Below, in pieces: positions 9,011-28,162 of a stretch of DNA of 64,000 bases (within the stretch, counting starts at the first letter, position 1; each line of letters starts with the position of its first letter). The notes under the pieces are model-generated. The model made no database searches. It was not told where the DNA came from and saw nothing but the letters and a program-made list of their open reading frames with translations. Source of the stretch: Xanthomonas sacchari. GTDB lineage: Bacteria > Pseudomonadota > Gammaproteobacteria > Xanthomonadales > Xanthomonadaceae. The stretch covers positions 4,154,001-4,218,000 of the forward strand of contig NZ_CP132343.1 in NCBI RefSeq assembly GCF_040529065.1, in the 5' to 3' direction. The position numbers and the translations under genes are program-made.

Positions 9011-10201
9011 TTACTTGATGATCTTGGCCACCACGCCGGCGCCGACGGTGCGGCCGCCTTCGCGGATCGCGAAGCGCAGACCTTCGTCCATCGCCACCGG
9101 GTTGATCAGCGTCACCACCATCTTGACGTTGTCGCCCGGCATCACCATTTCCACGCCTTCCGGCAGCTGCACCGCACCGGTGATGTCGGTGGTGCGGAAG
9201 TAGAACTGCGGACGGTAACCCTTGAAGAACGGGGTGTGACGGCCGCCCTCGTCCTTCGACAGCACGTACACCTCGGCTTCGAACTCGGTGTGCGGCTTGA
9301 TCGAACCCGGCTTGCACAGCACCTGGCCGCGCTCCACGTCGTCACGCTTGGTGCCGCGCAGCAGCAGGCCCGCGTTGTCGCCCGCCTGGCCCTGGTCCAG
9401 CAGCTTGCGGAACATTTCCACGCCGGTCACGGTGGTCTTCTGCGTGGCACGGATGCCGACGATTTCGATTTCGTCGCCCACCTTGATGATGCCGCGCTCG
9501 ATACGGCCGGTCACCACGGTGCCGCGGCCCGAGATCGAGAACACGTCTTCCACCGGCATCAGGAACGGCTTGTCCACGTCGCGCTGCGGCTCCGGGATGA
9601 ACGAGTCCAGCGCGTCCACCAGCTTCAGGATCGCCGGCACGCCGATCTCGCTCTGGTCGCCTTCCAGCGCCAGACGGGCCGAACCGTGGATGATCGGGGT
9701 GTCGTCGCCCGGGAAGTCGTACTTGCTCAGCAGCTCGCGCACTTCCATCTCGACCAGCTCGAGCAGCTCGGCGTCGTCGACCATGTCGGCCTTGTTCAGG
9801 AACACCACGATGTGCGGCACGCCGACCTGGCGCGACAGCAGGATGTGCTCGCGGGTCTGCGGCATCGGGCCGTCAGCGGCCGAGCACACCAGGATCGCGC
9901 CATCCATCTGCGCCGCACCGGTGATCATGTTCTTGACGTAGTCCGCGTGACCCGGGCAATCCACGTGCGCGTAGTGGCGCGTCGGGGATTCGTATTCCAC
10001 GTGGGCGGTCGAGATCGTGATGCCGCGCGCCTTCTCTTCCGGCGCCGCGTCGATCGCGTCGTACGCCTTGAACTCGCCGCCGAAGCGCTCTGCGCCGATC
10101 TTGGTCAGCGCCGCGGTCAGCGTGGTCTTGCCGTGGTCGACGTGACCGATGGTGCCGACGTTGACGTGCGGCTTGGTGCGCTCGAACTTACCCTTTGCCA
10201 T
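9011..10201 (-). CDS. tuf: Elongation factor Tu, copy in the str operon
   Basis: 396 residues. EF-Tu carries aminoacyl-tRNA to the ribosome as a GTP complex. It has the P-loop GHVDHGKT (about residues 18-25), DCPGHADY (G3), NKADMVDD (G4) and GSARLALEG (G5). The start is at [20 protein letters not shown]; the open frame extends 25 codons upstream through the fusA spacer. The protein is identical to the copy at 26470-27660. At nucleotide level I count about nine scattered, silent differences, the pattern left by gene conversion between tuf copies. Confidence 0.98.
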   Translation of the reverse strand: MAKGKFERTKPHVNVGTIGHVDHGKTTLTAALTKIGAERFGGEFKAYDAIDAAPEEKARGITISTAHVEYESPTRHYAHVDCPGHADYVKNMITGAAQMDGAILVCSAADGPMPQTREHILLSRQVGVPHIVVFLNKADMVDDAELLELVEMEVRELLSKYDFPGDDTPIIHGSARLALEGDQSEIGVPAILKLVDALDSFIPEPQRDVDKPFLMPVEDVFSISGRGTVVTGRIERGIIKVGDEIEIVGIRATQKTTVTGVEMFRKLLDQGQAGDNAGLLLRGTKRDDVERGQVLCKPGSIKPHTEFEAEVYVLSKDEGGRHTPFFKGYRPQFYFRTTDITGAVQLPEGVEMVMPGDNVKMVVTLINPVAMDEGLRFAIREGGRTVGAGVVAKIIK

Positions 10202-10234
10202 GTCTTCTCTACCTCGTGATTCGTATTGGGGAAC

Positions 10235-10286
10235 GAGCGAGCGGGATGCGGCGCGGACGGAGTCCGCGGCACGCATCCCGTCGCTC
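10235..10286 (-). promoter_or_regulatory. Long imperfect hairpin between fusA and tuf
   Basis: Three arm pairs nest around a 3-base loop: GAGCGA with TCGCTC, GGGATGCG with CGCATCCC, and GCGGAC with GTCCGC, separated by small internal loops. The transcript could fold into one stem of about 20 pairs in the 90-base fusA-tuf spacer. No U-run follows, so an RNA-processing or stability role for tuf mRNA is likelier than termination; this is inference. Confidence 0.6.
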
Positions 10287-10291
10287 TAATC

Positions 10292-12382
<2,091 letters not shown>

Positions 12383-12520
12383 AGGGAGCCTCTCAAATTT
12401 CTTGGATTTCGGATGGCCGAACGCCGCCTTGCGGCGGCCTTCGGATTTGTGCCACGCGCAACGGCGCGGCTAGCGGCACTCAGATGGTGCCAGCGGGCCC
12501 CGTTTCCAAGGCCCGGAAGG

Positions 12521-12988
12521 TCACCAGCGGTAGTGCGCGAACGCCTTGTTCGCTTCCGCCATGCGGTGAGTCTCTTCGCGCTTCTTGATGGCGCCGCCAC
12601 GGTTTTCCGAGGCGTCGACCAGCTCGGCCGCGAGCTTGCGCGGCATCGAGTTCTCGCCGCGCTTGCGCGCCGAGTCGATCAGCCAGCGCATCGCCAGCGC
12701 CATGCGACGGGAGGAACGCACCTCGACCGGCACCTGGTAGGTGGCACCGCCGACGCGGCGGGACTTGACTTCGACCGCCGGAGCGACGTTGTCCAGCGCC
12801 TTCTGCACCAGCTCGATGGCGTTGGGGTTCTTCTCGCCGATCACGTCCATCGCGCCGTACACGATCTTTTCGGCGACCGACTTCTTGCCGCTCAGCATCA
12901 CCATATTGATGAAGCGGGCGATGGTTTCGCTCCCGTGCTTGGGATCCGGGAGAACGGCGCGCTGCGGCGTATTACCTTTACGAGACAT
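12521..12988 (-). CDS. rpsG: 30S ribosomal protein S7
   Basis: 155 residues starting [22 protein letters not shown]7 nucleates assembly of the 30S head and lines the E site; in E. coli it also represses the str operon. The [20 protein letters not shown] beta-ribbon and the [29 protein letters not shown]-terminus are family-typical. It lies 12 bases after rpsL. Confidence 0.98.
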   Translation of the reverse strand: MSRKGNTPQRAVLPDPKHGSETIARFINMVMLSGKKSVAEKIVYGAMDVIGEKNPNAIELVQKALDNVAPAVEVKSRRVGGATYQVPVEVRSSRRMALAMRWLIDSARKRGENSMPRKLAAELVDASENRGGAIKKREETHRMAEANKAFAHYRW

Positions 12989-13000
12989 GTGTACTTTCCC

Positions 13001-13375
13001 TTAGCTCTTCGGGCGCTTGGCGCCGTACTTGGAACGACCCTGGCGACGCTTGGCGACGCCGGCGGCGTCGAGCGAACCGCGCACGGTGTGGTAGCGCACG
13101 CCCGGCAGATCCTTGACGCGGCCGCCGCGGATCAGGACCACGGAGTGCTCCTGCAGGTTGTGGCCTTCGCCGCCGATGTAGCTGATGACCTCTTCCTGGT
13201 TGGTCAGGCGCACCTTGGCGACCTTGCGCAGGGCCGAGTTCGGCTTCTTCGGGGTGGTGGTGTACACGCGCGTGCAGACGCCACGGCGCTGCGGGCACTT
13301 GTCCAGCGCCGGAGAGGCGCTCTTGTAGGTGGTCGCCTGCCGCGGCTTGCGGACCAGCTGGTTGATCGTCGCCAT
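13001..13375 (-). CDS. rpsL: 30S ribosomal protein S12
   Basis: 124 residues starting [21 protein letters not shown]12 sits at the decoding centre and sets accuracy. Both streptomycin-determining lysines are wild type: the one in [13 protein letters not shown] (residue 43 region) and the one in [12 protein letters not shown] (residue 88 region). The Asp in the second motif is the residue that RimO thiomethylates in other bacteria. It is the first gene of the str operon, about 85 bases from its promoter. The open frame upstream of the chosen ATG lies in the leader. Confidence 0.98.
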   Translation of the reverse strand: MATINQLVRKPRQATTYKSASPALDKCPQRRGVCTRVYTTTPKKPNSALRKVAKVRLTNQEEVISYIGGEGHNLQEHSVVLIRGGRVKDLPGVRYHTVRGSLDAAGVAKRRQGRSKYGAKRPKS

Positions 13376-13458
13376 CAGTGGATTCTTCTGATTGAGGCCG
13401 TCAGGCCTGGATGCGTGAAAACGAAGGCAGGCCGAAGGACGGCCTGCCGAGACAGGAA

Positions 13459-13488
13459 AGTATAGCGGGCAAGTCAAAGCGCCGTCAA
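13459..13488 (-). promoter_or_regulatory. str operon promoter
   Basis: On the minus strand TTGACG (-35, 13483-13488), an 18-base spacer and TATACT (-10, 13459-13464) form a good sigma70 promoter. It lies in the rpoC-rpsL spacer and leaves a leader of about 80 bases before the rpsL ATG. Confidence 0.75.
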
Positions 13489-13532
13489 CACAACGGAATT
13501 TTTACTTGCTGGCCCATCCGGGGCCGGAATAC

Positions 13533-13592
13533 GGGGCGCTTCCGCTGCGCCCCCTTTCGCGTGGTAGACCGGTCCCGCGGGCGGGACCGGTC
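13533..13592 (-). terminator. Two stem-loops after rpoC
   Basis: The first hairpin, 11 bases after the rpoC stop, is a perfect 12-bp stem (GACCGGTCCCGC with GCGGGACCGGTC, arms 13567-13578 and 13581-13592, 2-base loop). The second is GGGGCGC with GCGCCCC (13533-13539 and 13547-13553). Neither is followed by a clear U-run. They mark the end of the rpoBC unit, perhaps with Rho or as partial terminators, before the str promoter. Confidence 0.55.
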
Positions 13593-13603
13593 CGGCGTGT
13601 TGC

Positions 13604-17821
<4,218 letters not shown>

Positions 17822-17832
17822 TTGATTTCTCC

Positions 17833-17947
17833 GGGAATCGGGAATAGCGAATAGGGAATCGTTGGAAGCGGAGAGGCGGGACAGGAAACGCCGGCGGCCT
17901 GTGGGCAAACGCCCGGGCGGTTTCCTAGTCCCGACTCCTCATTCCCT
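17833..17947. repeat. GGGATT-type element, rpoB-rpoC spacer
   Basis: Degenerate GGGAATCGGGAATAGCG and AGGGAATCG units face TCCCGACTCC and ATTCCCTGCC across a G/C-rich centre. This diverged member of the family occupies almost all of the 130-base space between rpoB and rpoC, which in many proteobacteria is shorter. Confidence 0.7.
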
Positions 17948-17951
17948 GCCC

Positions 17952-22103
<4,152 letters not shown>

Positions 22104-22164
22104 GAGGTATCACCTTGGCTGATGCGGGCCACGCGTCCGCGGCCCTGAGTGAACATAAATTGTC

Positions 22165-22221
22165 AGTTGGAAGTCGCTGGTATTGCCGGCACCAGCACGC
22201 CTTCTCCCGCTACTTCCAACT
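22165..22221. repeat. Inverted repeat upstream of rpoB
   Basis: A perfect 10-bp inverted repeat, AGTTGGAAGT (22165-22174) and ACTTCCAACT (22212-22221), encloses 37 bases. It lies 62 bases upstream of the rpoB start in the transcribed leader. Its function is unknown, and it belongs to neither repeat family described elsewhere in the window. Confidence 0.6.
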
Positions 22222-22240
22222 ACCAACTCGGTGGTGAAGC

Positions 22241-22326
22241 GGGGAATGGGGACTGGAGAAAGGGGAATCGTGGAGCGCACGTAGCGTGGCTGTTCCGATT
22301 CTCCATTCCCGATTCCCGGTTCCCGC
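22241..22326. repeat. GGGATT-type element, rplL-rpoB spacer
   Basis: GGGGAATGGGGACTGG and AAGGGGAATCG on the left face CGATTCTCCATTCCCGATTC and CCGGTTCCCGCC on the right, giving an inverted repeat with an inner stem around GCACGTAGCGTGG-like bases. It lies between the rplL attenuator hairpin and rpoB. Confidence 0.75.
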
Positions 22327-22340
22327 CTGAAACGGCCAAA

Positions 22341-22364
22341 GGCCGGGGGCTTTCGCCCCCAGCC
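22341..22364 (-). terminator. Attenuator hairpin between rplL and rpoB
   Basis: On the minus strand GGCTGGGGGC and GCCCCCGGCC form a 10-bp stem closed by a GAAA tetraloop, followed by TTTGGCCGTTTC. The interrupted U-tract fits partial termination, as known for the rplL-rpoB junction in E. coli, where it keeps L12 output well above that of RNA polymerase. It is about 43 bases after rplL. Confidence 0.7.
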
Positions 22365-22406
22365 TTCAGTGCATCGCCTTGAACGGCTGGCGATGCAAGG
22401 GACTGC

Positions 22407-22775
22407 TTACTTGACTTCGACCTTCGCGCCAGCGGCTTCCAGGTCCTTCTTGAACTTGTCGGCGTCTTCCTTCGACACGGCTTCCTTCAGGACGCCGCCG
22501 GCCTCGGTGAGGTCCTTGGCTTCCTTCAGGCCCAGGCCGGTGATGGCGCGGACGGCCTTGATGACGTCGACCTTCTTGGCGCCGGCGTCGATCAGGATGA
22601 CGTTGAACTCGGTCTGCTCTTCGACCGGGGCAGCGGCCACGGCCGGGCCGGCAGCGGCGACCGGGGCGGCGGCGGAGACGCCGAACTTGTCTTCGATGGC
22701 CTTGACCAGCTCCATCACTTCCATGAGGGTCTTTTCGGCGATTGCGTCGACGATCTGCTCGTTAGACAGGGACAT
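22407..22775 (-). CDS. rplL: 50S ribosomal protein L7/L12
   Basis: 122 residues. It has the N-terminal dimerisation helix ([20 protein letters not shown]), an Ala/Pro/Val-rich hinge (residues about 38-53) and the conserved C-terminal domain ([21 protein letters not shown]-like, then [15 protein letters not shown]). This is the flexible stalk protein that recruits translational GTPases, present in multiple copies per ribosome. It follows rplJ after 63 bases. Confidence 0.98.
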   Translation of the reverse strand: MSLSNEQIVDAIAEKTLMEVMELVKAIEDKFGVSAAAPVAAAGPAVAAAPVEEQTEFNVILIDAGAKKVDVIKAVRAITGLGLKEAKDLTEAGGVLKEAVSKEDADKFKKDLEAAGAKVEVK

Positions 22776-22838
22776 TGTGATTACCTTTGGAATTTTTTCT
22801 GGATGAGGTTCTAGTGAACCGTTTCAGGTGTCGCGAAC

Positions 22839-23381
22839 TTAAGCCGTTTCGGCCGGGGCTTCCGCTTCGGCGTCGGCAGGCGCGGCGTCGCCGCCACCCT
22901 GCTTGTCGCCCACGGCCTTGACCGCACGGGCGAACATGCTCGCGGGCTCGGCCAGCACGCGTGCCAGCATGGCCAGCGCCTGCTCGCGGGTCGGCAGCGA
23001 CGCCAACACCTCGAGATGAGCGGCCGGATACAGCTGACCACCCAGCGACACGACCTTGGCCTGCAGCTTGTCGTTACCCTTGGCGAATTCCTTGATCAGA
23101 CGACCGGCAGCGCCGGGTTCTTCCGTCGAGAACGCATACAGCAGCGGACCGACCAGCGCGTCCTGGACGCACTCGTATTCGGTACCGGCAACGGCACGCG
23201 CAGCCAGGGTGTTCTTGACAACACGCAAGTACACACCGGTTTCGCGCGCCTTCTTGCGCATCGCGGTCATTTGCGAGACCGTGATGCCGGCGTACTCGGC
23301 AGCAACCAAGGAGTGGGCCTTCGCGGCGACGTCGGCCAGTTCGGCGACGACTTCTTGCTTCTGGGACAGATTGAGAGCCAT
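22839..23381 (-). CDS. rplJ: 50S ribosomal protein L10
   Basis: 180 residues starting [21 protein letters not shown]. The N-terminal domain binds 23S rRNA at the stalk base, and the C-terminal helix ([20 protein letters not shown]) carries L12 dimers. The extreme C-terminus is an Ala/Glu-rich low-complexity tail. L10-L12 represses its own operon through the leader RNA in E. coli; a 481-base spacer upstream here leaves room for such a leader. Confidence 0.98.
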   Translation of the reverse strand: MALNLSQKQEVVAELADVAAKAHSLVAAEYAGITVSQMTAMRKKARETGVYLRVVKNTLAARAVAGTEYECVQDALVGPLLYAFSTEEPGAAGRLIKEFAKGNDKLQAKVVSLGGQLYPAAHLEVLASLPTREQALAMLARVLAEPASMFARAVKAVGDKQGGGDAAPADAEAEAPAETA

Positions 23382-23862
23382 TGCACTCCTCCGTTAAAGC
23401 CGGGAGTTGAAATGCGCGACCTGGGATGTGTCGGGAGCGATACCGCCGCTCTTGCCAATCCCCAATCCCGAATCCCGAATCCCTGCTTCAAACTTACTCC
23501 GCTCGCGGCTCCTGCCGCTTGCGGTCCTGGGCGGCCTCCTTCCTGGATGCCGGGGATGCCGCATGGCATCCCAGTTGGTGGCCGTTCCAGACCTGGAGTG
23601 AGCGCGCCCGGAACACCGGGCTGGCCTGCACCAGAAAAACTCCAGAAAGGCGGCACCATCTACGCCGGCTGGCCCCGAGGGGCTGATTAAGCGATCCCGC
23701 TGTACCGACGGCGACTCCTTGCCGTGTCGAGCTTCCGTGCCCGTCGTCGGTATGCGCAGACCGCGCCTGCGGTCTTTGACGGCTTCGCGTCGGGTTGCCC
23801 CGGGCGACGCCTTCAAAAGGGTGAAACCGGCGCCGCACCTGACGGGCGGCGCCGTGTTGCGA
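23382..23862 (-). promoter_or_regulatory. rplA-rplJ spacer with candidate L10 leader
   Basis: This 481-base stretch has no convincing gene. On the minus strand, after rplA, it has a GGCGCCG/CGGCGCC stem, then a GCGGTCTGCGC/GACCGCAGGCGC stem and several more pairable segments. Around 23640-23690 lies CGGCGTAGATGGTGCCGCC, in the place where the L10-binding leader is expected. A GGGATT-type repeat (about 23400-23484) abuts rplJ. L10 autoregulation is inferred from position; I could not fold the RNA. Confidence 0.45.
23400..23484. repeat. GGGATT-type element before rplJ
   Basis: The right half carries CCAATCCCCAATCCCG followed by AATCCCGAATCCC. The left half is degenerate (CGGGAGTTG, CTGGGATG, TCGGGAGCG). 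It lies just upstream of the rplJ ribosome-binding site (GGAGGAG). Confidence 0.75.
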
Positions 23863-24561
23863 TTACTTCAGGGACAGCGAGGCCTGATCGATGGTGACGC
23901 CCGGACCCATGGTCGAGCTCACCGAGATCTTCTGCAGGTAGGTGCCCTTCGAGGTCGCCGGCTTGGCCTTGACCAGGTCCAGCAGCAGCGCCTGCAGGTT
24001 GTTCTTCAGCGCTTCGTCTTCGAAGCTGGCCTTGCCGATGGTGCAGTGGATGATGCCGGCCTTGTCGGTGCGGTAGCGCACCTGACCCGACTTGGCGTTC
24101 TTCACCGCTTCGGCCGGGTTGGCGGACACGGTGCCGACCTTGGGGTTCGGCATCAGGCCGCGCGGGCCCAGCAGGGTGCCCAACTTGCCGACGACGCGCA
24201 TCGCGTCCGGGGTGGCGATGACCACGTCGTAGTTCAGGTCGCCGCCCTGCATCTTCTCGGCCAGGTCGTCCATGCCGACGGCGTCGGCACCGGCGGCCAG
24301 CGCCTCGTCAGCCTTGGCGCCAGCGGGGGCGAACACGGCCACGCGCACGCTCTTGCCGGTACCGGCCGGCAGCACGGTGGAACCGCGCACCTGCTGGTCG
24401 GACTTCTTGGCATCCACGCCCAGACGCACGGCCACGTCGACGGCTTCGACGAACTTGGCCTTGCTGGTGGTCTTGACGATCTTCAGCGCTTCGTCGATCG
24501 AATACGCCTTGCCCGGCTGCACGGCAGCACGGATCGCTTTCTGTCGCTTGGTCTGTGCCAT
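23863..24561 (-). CDS. rplA: 50S ribosomal protein L1
   Basis: 232 residues starting [21 protein letters not shown]1 forms the mobile stalk at the E site and in E. coli represses the rplKA mRNA. The signature [20 protein letters not shown] (about residues 127-146) is present, as is [20 protein letters not shown]. It lies 3 bases after rplK, so the two are translationally coupled. Confidence 0.98.
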   Translation of the reverse strand: MAQTKRQKAIRAAVQPGKAYSIDEALKIVKTTSKAKFVEAVDVAVRLGVDAKKSDQQVRGSTVLPAGTGKSVRVAVFAPAGAKADEALAAGADAVGMDDLAEKMQGGDLNYDVVIATPDAMRVVGKLGTLLGPRGLMPNPKVGTVSANPAEAVKNAKSGQVRYRTDKAGIIHCTIGKASFEDEALKNNLQALLLDLVKAKPATSKGTYLQKISVSSTMGPGVTIDQASLSLK

Positions 24562-24564
24562 TGC

Positions 24565-24993
24565 TTAACCCTCCACCGTCAGGCCCATGCTGCGGGCAGA
24601 ACCCGCAATCGTGCGTACCGCCGCTTCCAGCTCCGCCGCCGTCAGGTCGGCTTCCTTCGCCTTGGCGATCTCTTCGAGCTGCTTGCGGGTCACCTTGCCC
24701 ACCTTCTCGGTGTTCGGGCGCTTGGAGCCGGAGCTGACGCCCGCGGCCTTCTTCAGCAGCACGCTGGCCGGGGTGCTCTTGGTGACGAAGGTGAAGGTAC
24801 GGTCCGAGTAGGCCGTGATGATGACCGGAGTCGGCAGGCCCGGCTCCAGCTTCTGCGTGGCGGCGTTGAACGCCTTGCAGAATTCCATGATGTTCAGACC
24901 GCGCTGACCCAGCGCAGGACCGACCGGCGGCGAGGGGTTGGCCTGACCGGCCTTCACCTGCAGCTTGATGTAACCGACGACTTTCTTTGCCAT
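24565..24993 (-). CDS. rplK: 50S ribosomal protein L11
   Basis: 142 residues starting [20 protein letters not shown]. The N-terminal domain carries the [22 protein letters not shown] proline-rich signature of the thiostrepton-binding region. The C-terminal domain ([20 protein letters not shown], then [13 protein letters not shown]) binds the GTPase-centre rRNA. It is the first gene after the extended -10 promoter, with a leader of about 150 bases. Confidence 0.98.
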   Translation of the reverse strand: MAKKVVGYIKLQVKAGQANPSPPVGPALGQRGLNIMEFCKAFNAATQKLEPGLPTPVIITAYSDRTFTFVTKSTPASVLLKKAAGVSSGSKRPNTEKVGKVTRKQLEEIAKAKEADLTAAELEAAVRTIAGSARSMGLTVEG

Positions 24994-25087
24994 TTTAGTG
25001 TCTCCGGGTGCTAGCGCCTAAACCGCAGGCTCCCCATCGCGACGGGAAAATCACGTGTCCCGCCATCACGTTTTTGAAGTGCGCAGA

Positions 25088-25107
25088 AAGCCGCCTCGCG
25101 GCGGCTT
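25088..25107 (-). promoter_or_regulatory. Stem-loop in the rplK leader
   Basis: AAGCCGCC (25088-25095) and GGCGGCTT (25100-25107) form a perfect 8-bp stem with a 4-base loop; the minus-strand transcript continues TCTGCGC. It lies downstream of the candidate rplK promoter and about 85 bases after nusG. It may be the tail terminator of secE-nusG or part of the rplKA leader; the U-tract is too short to decide. Confidence 0.5.
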
Positions 25108-25146
25108 CCGTTCTGCCCGGCGGCTTGCCTGGACAGGGAGCCGCGC

Positions 25147-25152
25147 AGTATA
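25147..25152 (-). promoter_or_regulatory. Extended -10 promoter for rplKA
   Basis: On the minus strand TGCTATACT gives an extended -10 (TG-N-TATACT). The bases at the -35 position (GCGCCG at 17) do not match consensus, which extended -10 promoters tolerate. It is in the 200-base nusG-rplK spacer. Confidence 0.55.
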
Positions 25153-25193
25153 GCAGAGATTTTGGCGCCCGGCGCAGCCGCGCCGGCGCGGGC

Positions 25194-25751
25194 TCAGGCC
25201 TTCTCGACCTGGCCGAATTCCAGCTCCACCGGGGTGGAGCGGCCGAAGATCAGCACTGCCACGCGCAGGCGGCTCTTCTCGTAATTGACTTCCTCGACCA
25301 CGCCGTTGAAGTCGTTGAACGGACCGTCGGTAACGCGGACCATCTGGCCCGGCTCGAACAGCACCTTCGGACGCGGCTTCTCCACGCCATCCTGAACGCG
25401 CTGCAGGATCGCATCAGCCTCTTCGTCGCGGATCGGCAGCGGACGATCGGCGGTACCGCCGATGAAGCCCATCACCTTCGGCGTTTCCTTGACCAGGTGC
25501 CAGCTTTCGTTGTCGATGCGCGGAATGCCGCCTTCGTCGTGGGTCTCGATCTGGACCAGCACGTAGCCGGGGAAGAACTTGCGCTCGGAACGGCGCTTCT
25601 GGCCGGAGCGCATCTCGATCACTTCCTCGGTGGGGACCAGCACGTCGCCGAAGCGCTCCTGCATCTCGTCACGCGCAATACGGTCGCGCAGCGCTTGCGC
25701 CACGGACTTCTCGAAGCCTGAATAGGCGTGAACGACATACCAACGCTTCAC
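25194..25751 (-). CDS. nusG: Transcription termination/antitermination factor NusG
   Basis: 185 residues. The N-terminal NGN domain ([21 protein letters not shown], then [18 protein letters not shown]) binds the RNA polymerase clamp. The C-terminal KOW domain ([33 protein letters not shown]) contacts Rho or S10. It lies 13 bases after secE in the usual pair. Confidence 0.98.
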   Translation of the reverse strand: MKRWYVVHAYSGFEKSVAQALRDRIARDEMQERFGDVLVPTEEVIEMRSGQKRRSERKFFPGYVLVQIETHDEGGIPRIDNESWHLVKETPKVMGFIGGTADRPLPIRDEEADAILQRVQDGVEKPRPKVLFEPGQMVRVTDGPFNDFNGVVEEVNYEKSRLRVAVLIFGRSTPVELEFGQVEKA

Positions 25752-25764
25752 TGCTGCACTCTCC

Positions 25765-26178
25765 TCAACGACTCACGAACCACTGCATCAGCTTCTGGAT
25801 CAGGAAATCGAACCCGCCCAGCAGCAGACTCAGAATGATCACCACCACGATCACCACCCAGGTGGTGCGAATGGCTTCCTGACGGGTCGGCCACACCACC
25901 TTGCGCAGTTCGAAACGGGACTCGGACAGGAACTCGCGGCCTTCACGACCCTTGGCCGTCAGCAGGAACACCGCGGCACCGGCCACCAGGCCGATCACCA
26001 CCGCCAGCGCACGCAGCGGCCCGGACCAGCTACCCAGCTGCGTCGCGCGACTCGGCTCGCCGAACCAGAACCAGACAAACAGGCCGGCAACCACCAGCAG
26101 CGCAGCGATGACGTACTTGACGATATCGCCGCCGGAAGATGCGGCGGGGCCTTTGGAATGCTCGATCTTGCTGTTCAT
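25765..26178 (-). CDS. secE: Preprotein translocase subunit SecE
   Basis: 137 residues with three predicted membrane helices: [35 protein letters not shown] and [23 protein letters not shown]. The conserved cytoplasmic segment [21 protein letters not shown] before the last helix is the SecE hallmark. SecE clamps the SecY channel. It lies between tRNA-Trp and nusG. Confidence 0.97.
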   Translation of the reverse strand: MNSKIEHSKGPAASSGGDIVKYVIAALLVVAGLFVWFWFGEPSRATQLGSWSGPLRALAVVIGLVAGAAVFLLTAKGREGREFLSESRFELRKVVWPTRQEAIRTTWVVIVVVIILSLLLGGFDFLIQKLMQWFVSR

Positions 26179-26228
26179 CCGACTCTTGCTGCTATGCGAC
26201 CGAGGTCACTGGATAGGGAGCGGCAGAT

Positions 26229-26304
<76 letters not shown>

Positions 26305-26469
26305 GTAGTAAGAACGACTGCACTTCCCTGAGACGGCGAAGGCGGACCGAAGGTTCCGGCCCGCCCTTCGCTGAACCCGGCGGCCGGAGCCGCCTGCACC
26401 TCGTCGGATTCCGGCGACCGAGGCCGCCGTCCTGCCGTCGAGCCTGGCGGCCGCAGCCGCCAGAGGGCA
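26305..26469. other. tuf-tRNA-Trp spacer, several hairpins
   Basis: 165 bases without a gene. On the minus strand, right after tuf, CTGGCGGCTGCGGCCGCCAG is a strong hairpin, and GGCGGCTCCGGCCGCC follows. Further on, GAAGGGCGGACC-like arms around CCGGAACC form a third. The first 20 bases after the stop codon match the other tuf copy, so the conversion tract reaches slightly beyond the gene. Confidence 0.6.
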
Positions 26470-27660
26470 TTACTTGATGATCTTGGCCACCACGCCGGCG
26501 CCGACGGTACGGCCGCCTTCGCGGATCGCGAAGCGCAGACCTTCGTCCATCGCCACCGGGTTGATCAGCGTCACCACCATCTTGACGTTGTCGCCCGGCA
26601 TCACCATTTCCACGCCTTCCGGCAGCTGCACCGCACCGGTGATGTCGGTGGTGCGGAAGTAGAACTGCGGACGGTAGCCCTTGAAGAACGGGGTGTGACG
26701 GCCGCCCTCGTCCTTCGACAGCACGTACACCTCGGCTTCGAACTCGGTGTGCGGCTTGATCGAACCCGGCTTGCACAGCACCTGGCCGCGCTCCACGTCG
26801 TCACGCTTGGTGCCGCGCAGCAGCAGGCCCGCATTGTCGCCCGCCTGGCCCTGGTCCAGCAGCTTGCGGAACATTTCCACGCCGGTCACGGTGGTCTTCT
26901 GCGTCGCACGGATGCCGACGATTTCGATTTCGTCGCCCACCTTGATGATGCCGCGCTCGATACGGCCGGTCACCACGGTGCCGCGGCCCGAGATCGAGAA
27001 CACGTCTTCCACCGGCATCAGGAACGGCTTGTCCACGTCGCGCTGCGGCTCCGGGATGAACGAATCCAGCGCGTCCACCAGCTTCAGGATCGCCGGCACG
27101 CCGATCTCGCTCTGGTCGCCTTCCAGCGCCAGACGGGCCGAACCGTGGATGATCGGGGTGTCGTCGCCCGGGAAGTCGTACTTGCTCAGCAGCTCGCGCA
27201 CTTCCATCTCGACCAGCTCGAGCAGCTCGGCGTCGTCGACCATGTCAGCCTTATTCAGGAACACCACGATGTGCGGCACGCCGACCTGGCGCGACAGCAG
27301 GATGTGCTCGCGGGTCTGCGGCATCGGGCCGTCAGCGGCCGAGCACACCAGGATCGCGCCGTCCATCTGCGCCGCACCGGTGATCATGTTCTTGACGTAG
27401 TCCGCGTGACCCGGGCAATCCACGTGCGCGTAGTGGCGCGTCGGGGATTCGTATTCCACGTGGGCGGTCGAGATCGTGATGCCGCGCGCCTTCTCTTCCG
27501 GCGCCGCGTCGATCGCGTCGTACGCCTTGAACTCGCCGCCGAAGCGCTCTGCGCCGATCTTGGTCAGCGCCGCGGTCAGCGTGGTCTTGCCGTGGTCGAC
27601 GTGACCGATGGTGCCGACGTTGACGTGCGGCTTGGTGCGCTCGAACTTACCCTTGGCCAT
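26470..27660 (-). CDS. tuf: Elongation factor Tu, copy in the tRNA-tuf-secE cluster
   Basis: 396 residues, the same protein as the str-operon copy at 9011-10201. It has the same GTPase motifs: [20 protein letters not shown]. Nucleotide differences are few and silent, e.g. GTC to GTA-type third-position changes near both ends and in the middle. It lies between tRNA-Thr (45 bases upstream in transcription) and tRNA-Trp, the typical gammaproteobacterial tufB position. Confidence 0.98.
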   Translation of the reverse strand: MAKGKFERTKPHVNVGTIGHVDHGKTTLTAALTKIGAERFGGEFKAYDAIDAAPEEKARGITISTAHVEYESPTRHYAHVDCPGHADYVKNMITGAAQMDGAILVCSAADGPMPQTREHILLSRQVGVPHIVVFLNKADMVDDAELLELVEMEVRELLSKYDFPGDDTPIIHGSARLALEGDQSEIGVPAILKLVDALDSFIPEPQRDVDKPFLMPVEDVFSISGRGTVVTGRIERGIIKVGDEIEIVGIRATQKTTVTGVEMFRKLLDQGQAGDNAGLLLRGTKRDDVERGQVLCKPGSIKPHTEFEAEVYVLSKDEGGRHTPFFKGYRPQFYFRTTDITGAVQLPEGVEMVMPGDNVKMVVTLINPVAMDEGLRFAIREGGRTVGAGVVAKIIK

Positions 27661-27705
27661 GGCTGCTTCTTCTCGGTGATCGTAGAAAGATTTGACGACT
27701 GAATA

Positions 27706-27781
27706 TGGTGCTCACGAAAGGAATCGAACCTTCGACCTCCTCCTTACCAAGGAGGTGCTCTACCGACTGAGCTACGTGAGC
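27706..27781 (-). tRNA. tRNA-Thr (GGT)
   Basis: 76 bases with encoded ACCA end. The acceptor GCTCACG pairs with CGTGAGC. Anticodon arm CCTCC-TTGGTAA-GGAGG has anticodon GGT, and the T-arm GAAGGTTCGATTCCTTT is standard. It is the last tRNA before tuf in the Tyr-Gly-Thr-tuf transcript. Confidence 0.97.
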
Positions 27782-27811
27782 GTTGTTCTATTGTGACACA
27801 AGCGCGTTCAA

Positions 27812-27885
27812 TGGAGCGGGAGACGGGAATCGAACCCGCACCATCAGCTTGGAAGGCTGAGGTTCTACCGTTGAACTACTCCCGC
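27812..27885 (-). tRNA. tRNA-Gly (TCC)
   Basis: 74 bases with encoded TCCA end. Acceptor GCGGGAG pairs with CTCCCGC. The anticodon arm TCAGC-CTTCCAA-GCTGA has anticodon TCC, and the T-arm reads GCGGGTTCGATTCCCGT. It is separated from tRNA-Thr by 30 bases. Confidence 0.97.
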
Positions 27886-27917
27886 TACGGGATGCCGCAC
27901 TGCCACAACAAAATAAC

Positions 27918-28003
27918 TGGTGGAGGGAGGTGGATTCGAACCACCGAAGGCGTAAGCCAGCAGATTTACAGTCTGCCCCCGTTGGCCGCTTGGGTATCCC
28001 TCC
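27918..28003 (-). tRNA. tRNA-Tyr (GTA)
   Basis: 86 bases, a class II tRNA with a long variable arm (CTGGCTTACGCCTTC region) and encoded ACCA. Acceptor GGAGGGA pairs with TCCCTCC. The anticodon arm GCAGA-CTGTAAA-TCTGC has anticodon GTA. It is the first RNA of the Tyr-Gly-Thr-tuf cluster. Confidence 0.97.
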
Positions 28004-28063
28004 AACTTACCCACTCGAACCCGGCTGCGAAGCCGAAATCAGAGAGGGGTGAAACAGCCCGCT

Positions 28064-28092
28064 ATTCTTCCCTGACATCCTCGCCTTGTCAA
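28064..28092 (-). promoter_or_regulatory. Promoter of the tRNA-tuf cluster
   Basis: On the minus strand a perfect TTGACA (-35, 28087-28092) is followed after 17 bases by AAGAAT (-10, 28064-28069, 4/6). GC-rich bases (AGCGGGC) follow the -10, like the discriminator of stringently controlled stable-RNA promoters. It lies about 60 bases before tRNA-Tyr. Confidence 0.7.
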
Positions 28093-28162
28093 CAGTATTT
28101 TGACGCGATGTCGCAGGAAATCGTCGTAGCTCGCGCGCGCCCGGCCAGGACACGCGCACGCA

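Noticed and set aside
22165-22221. The 10-bp inverted repeat before rpoB as a second terminator
   Set aside because: The loop is 37 bases and no U-run follows on the minus strand.
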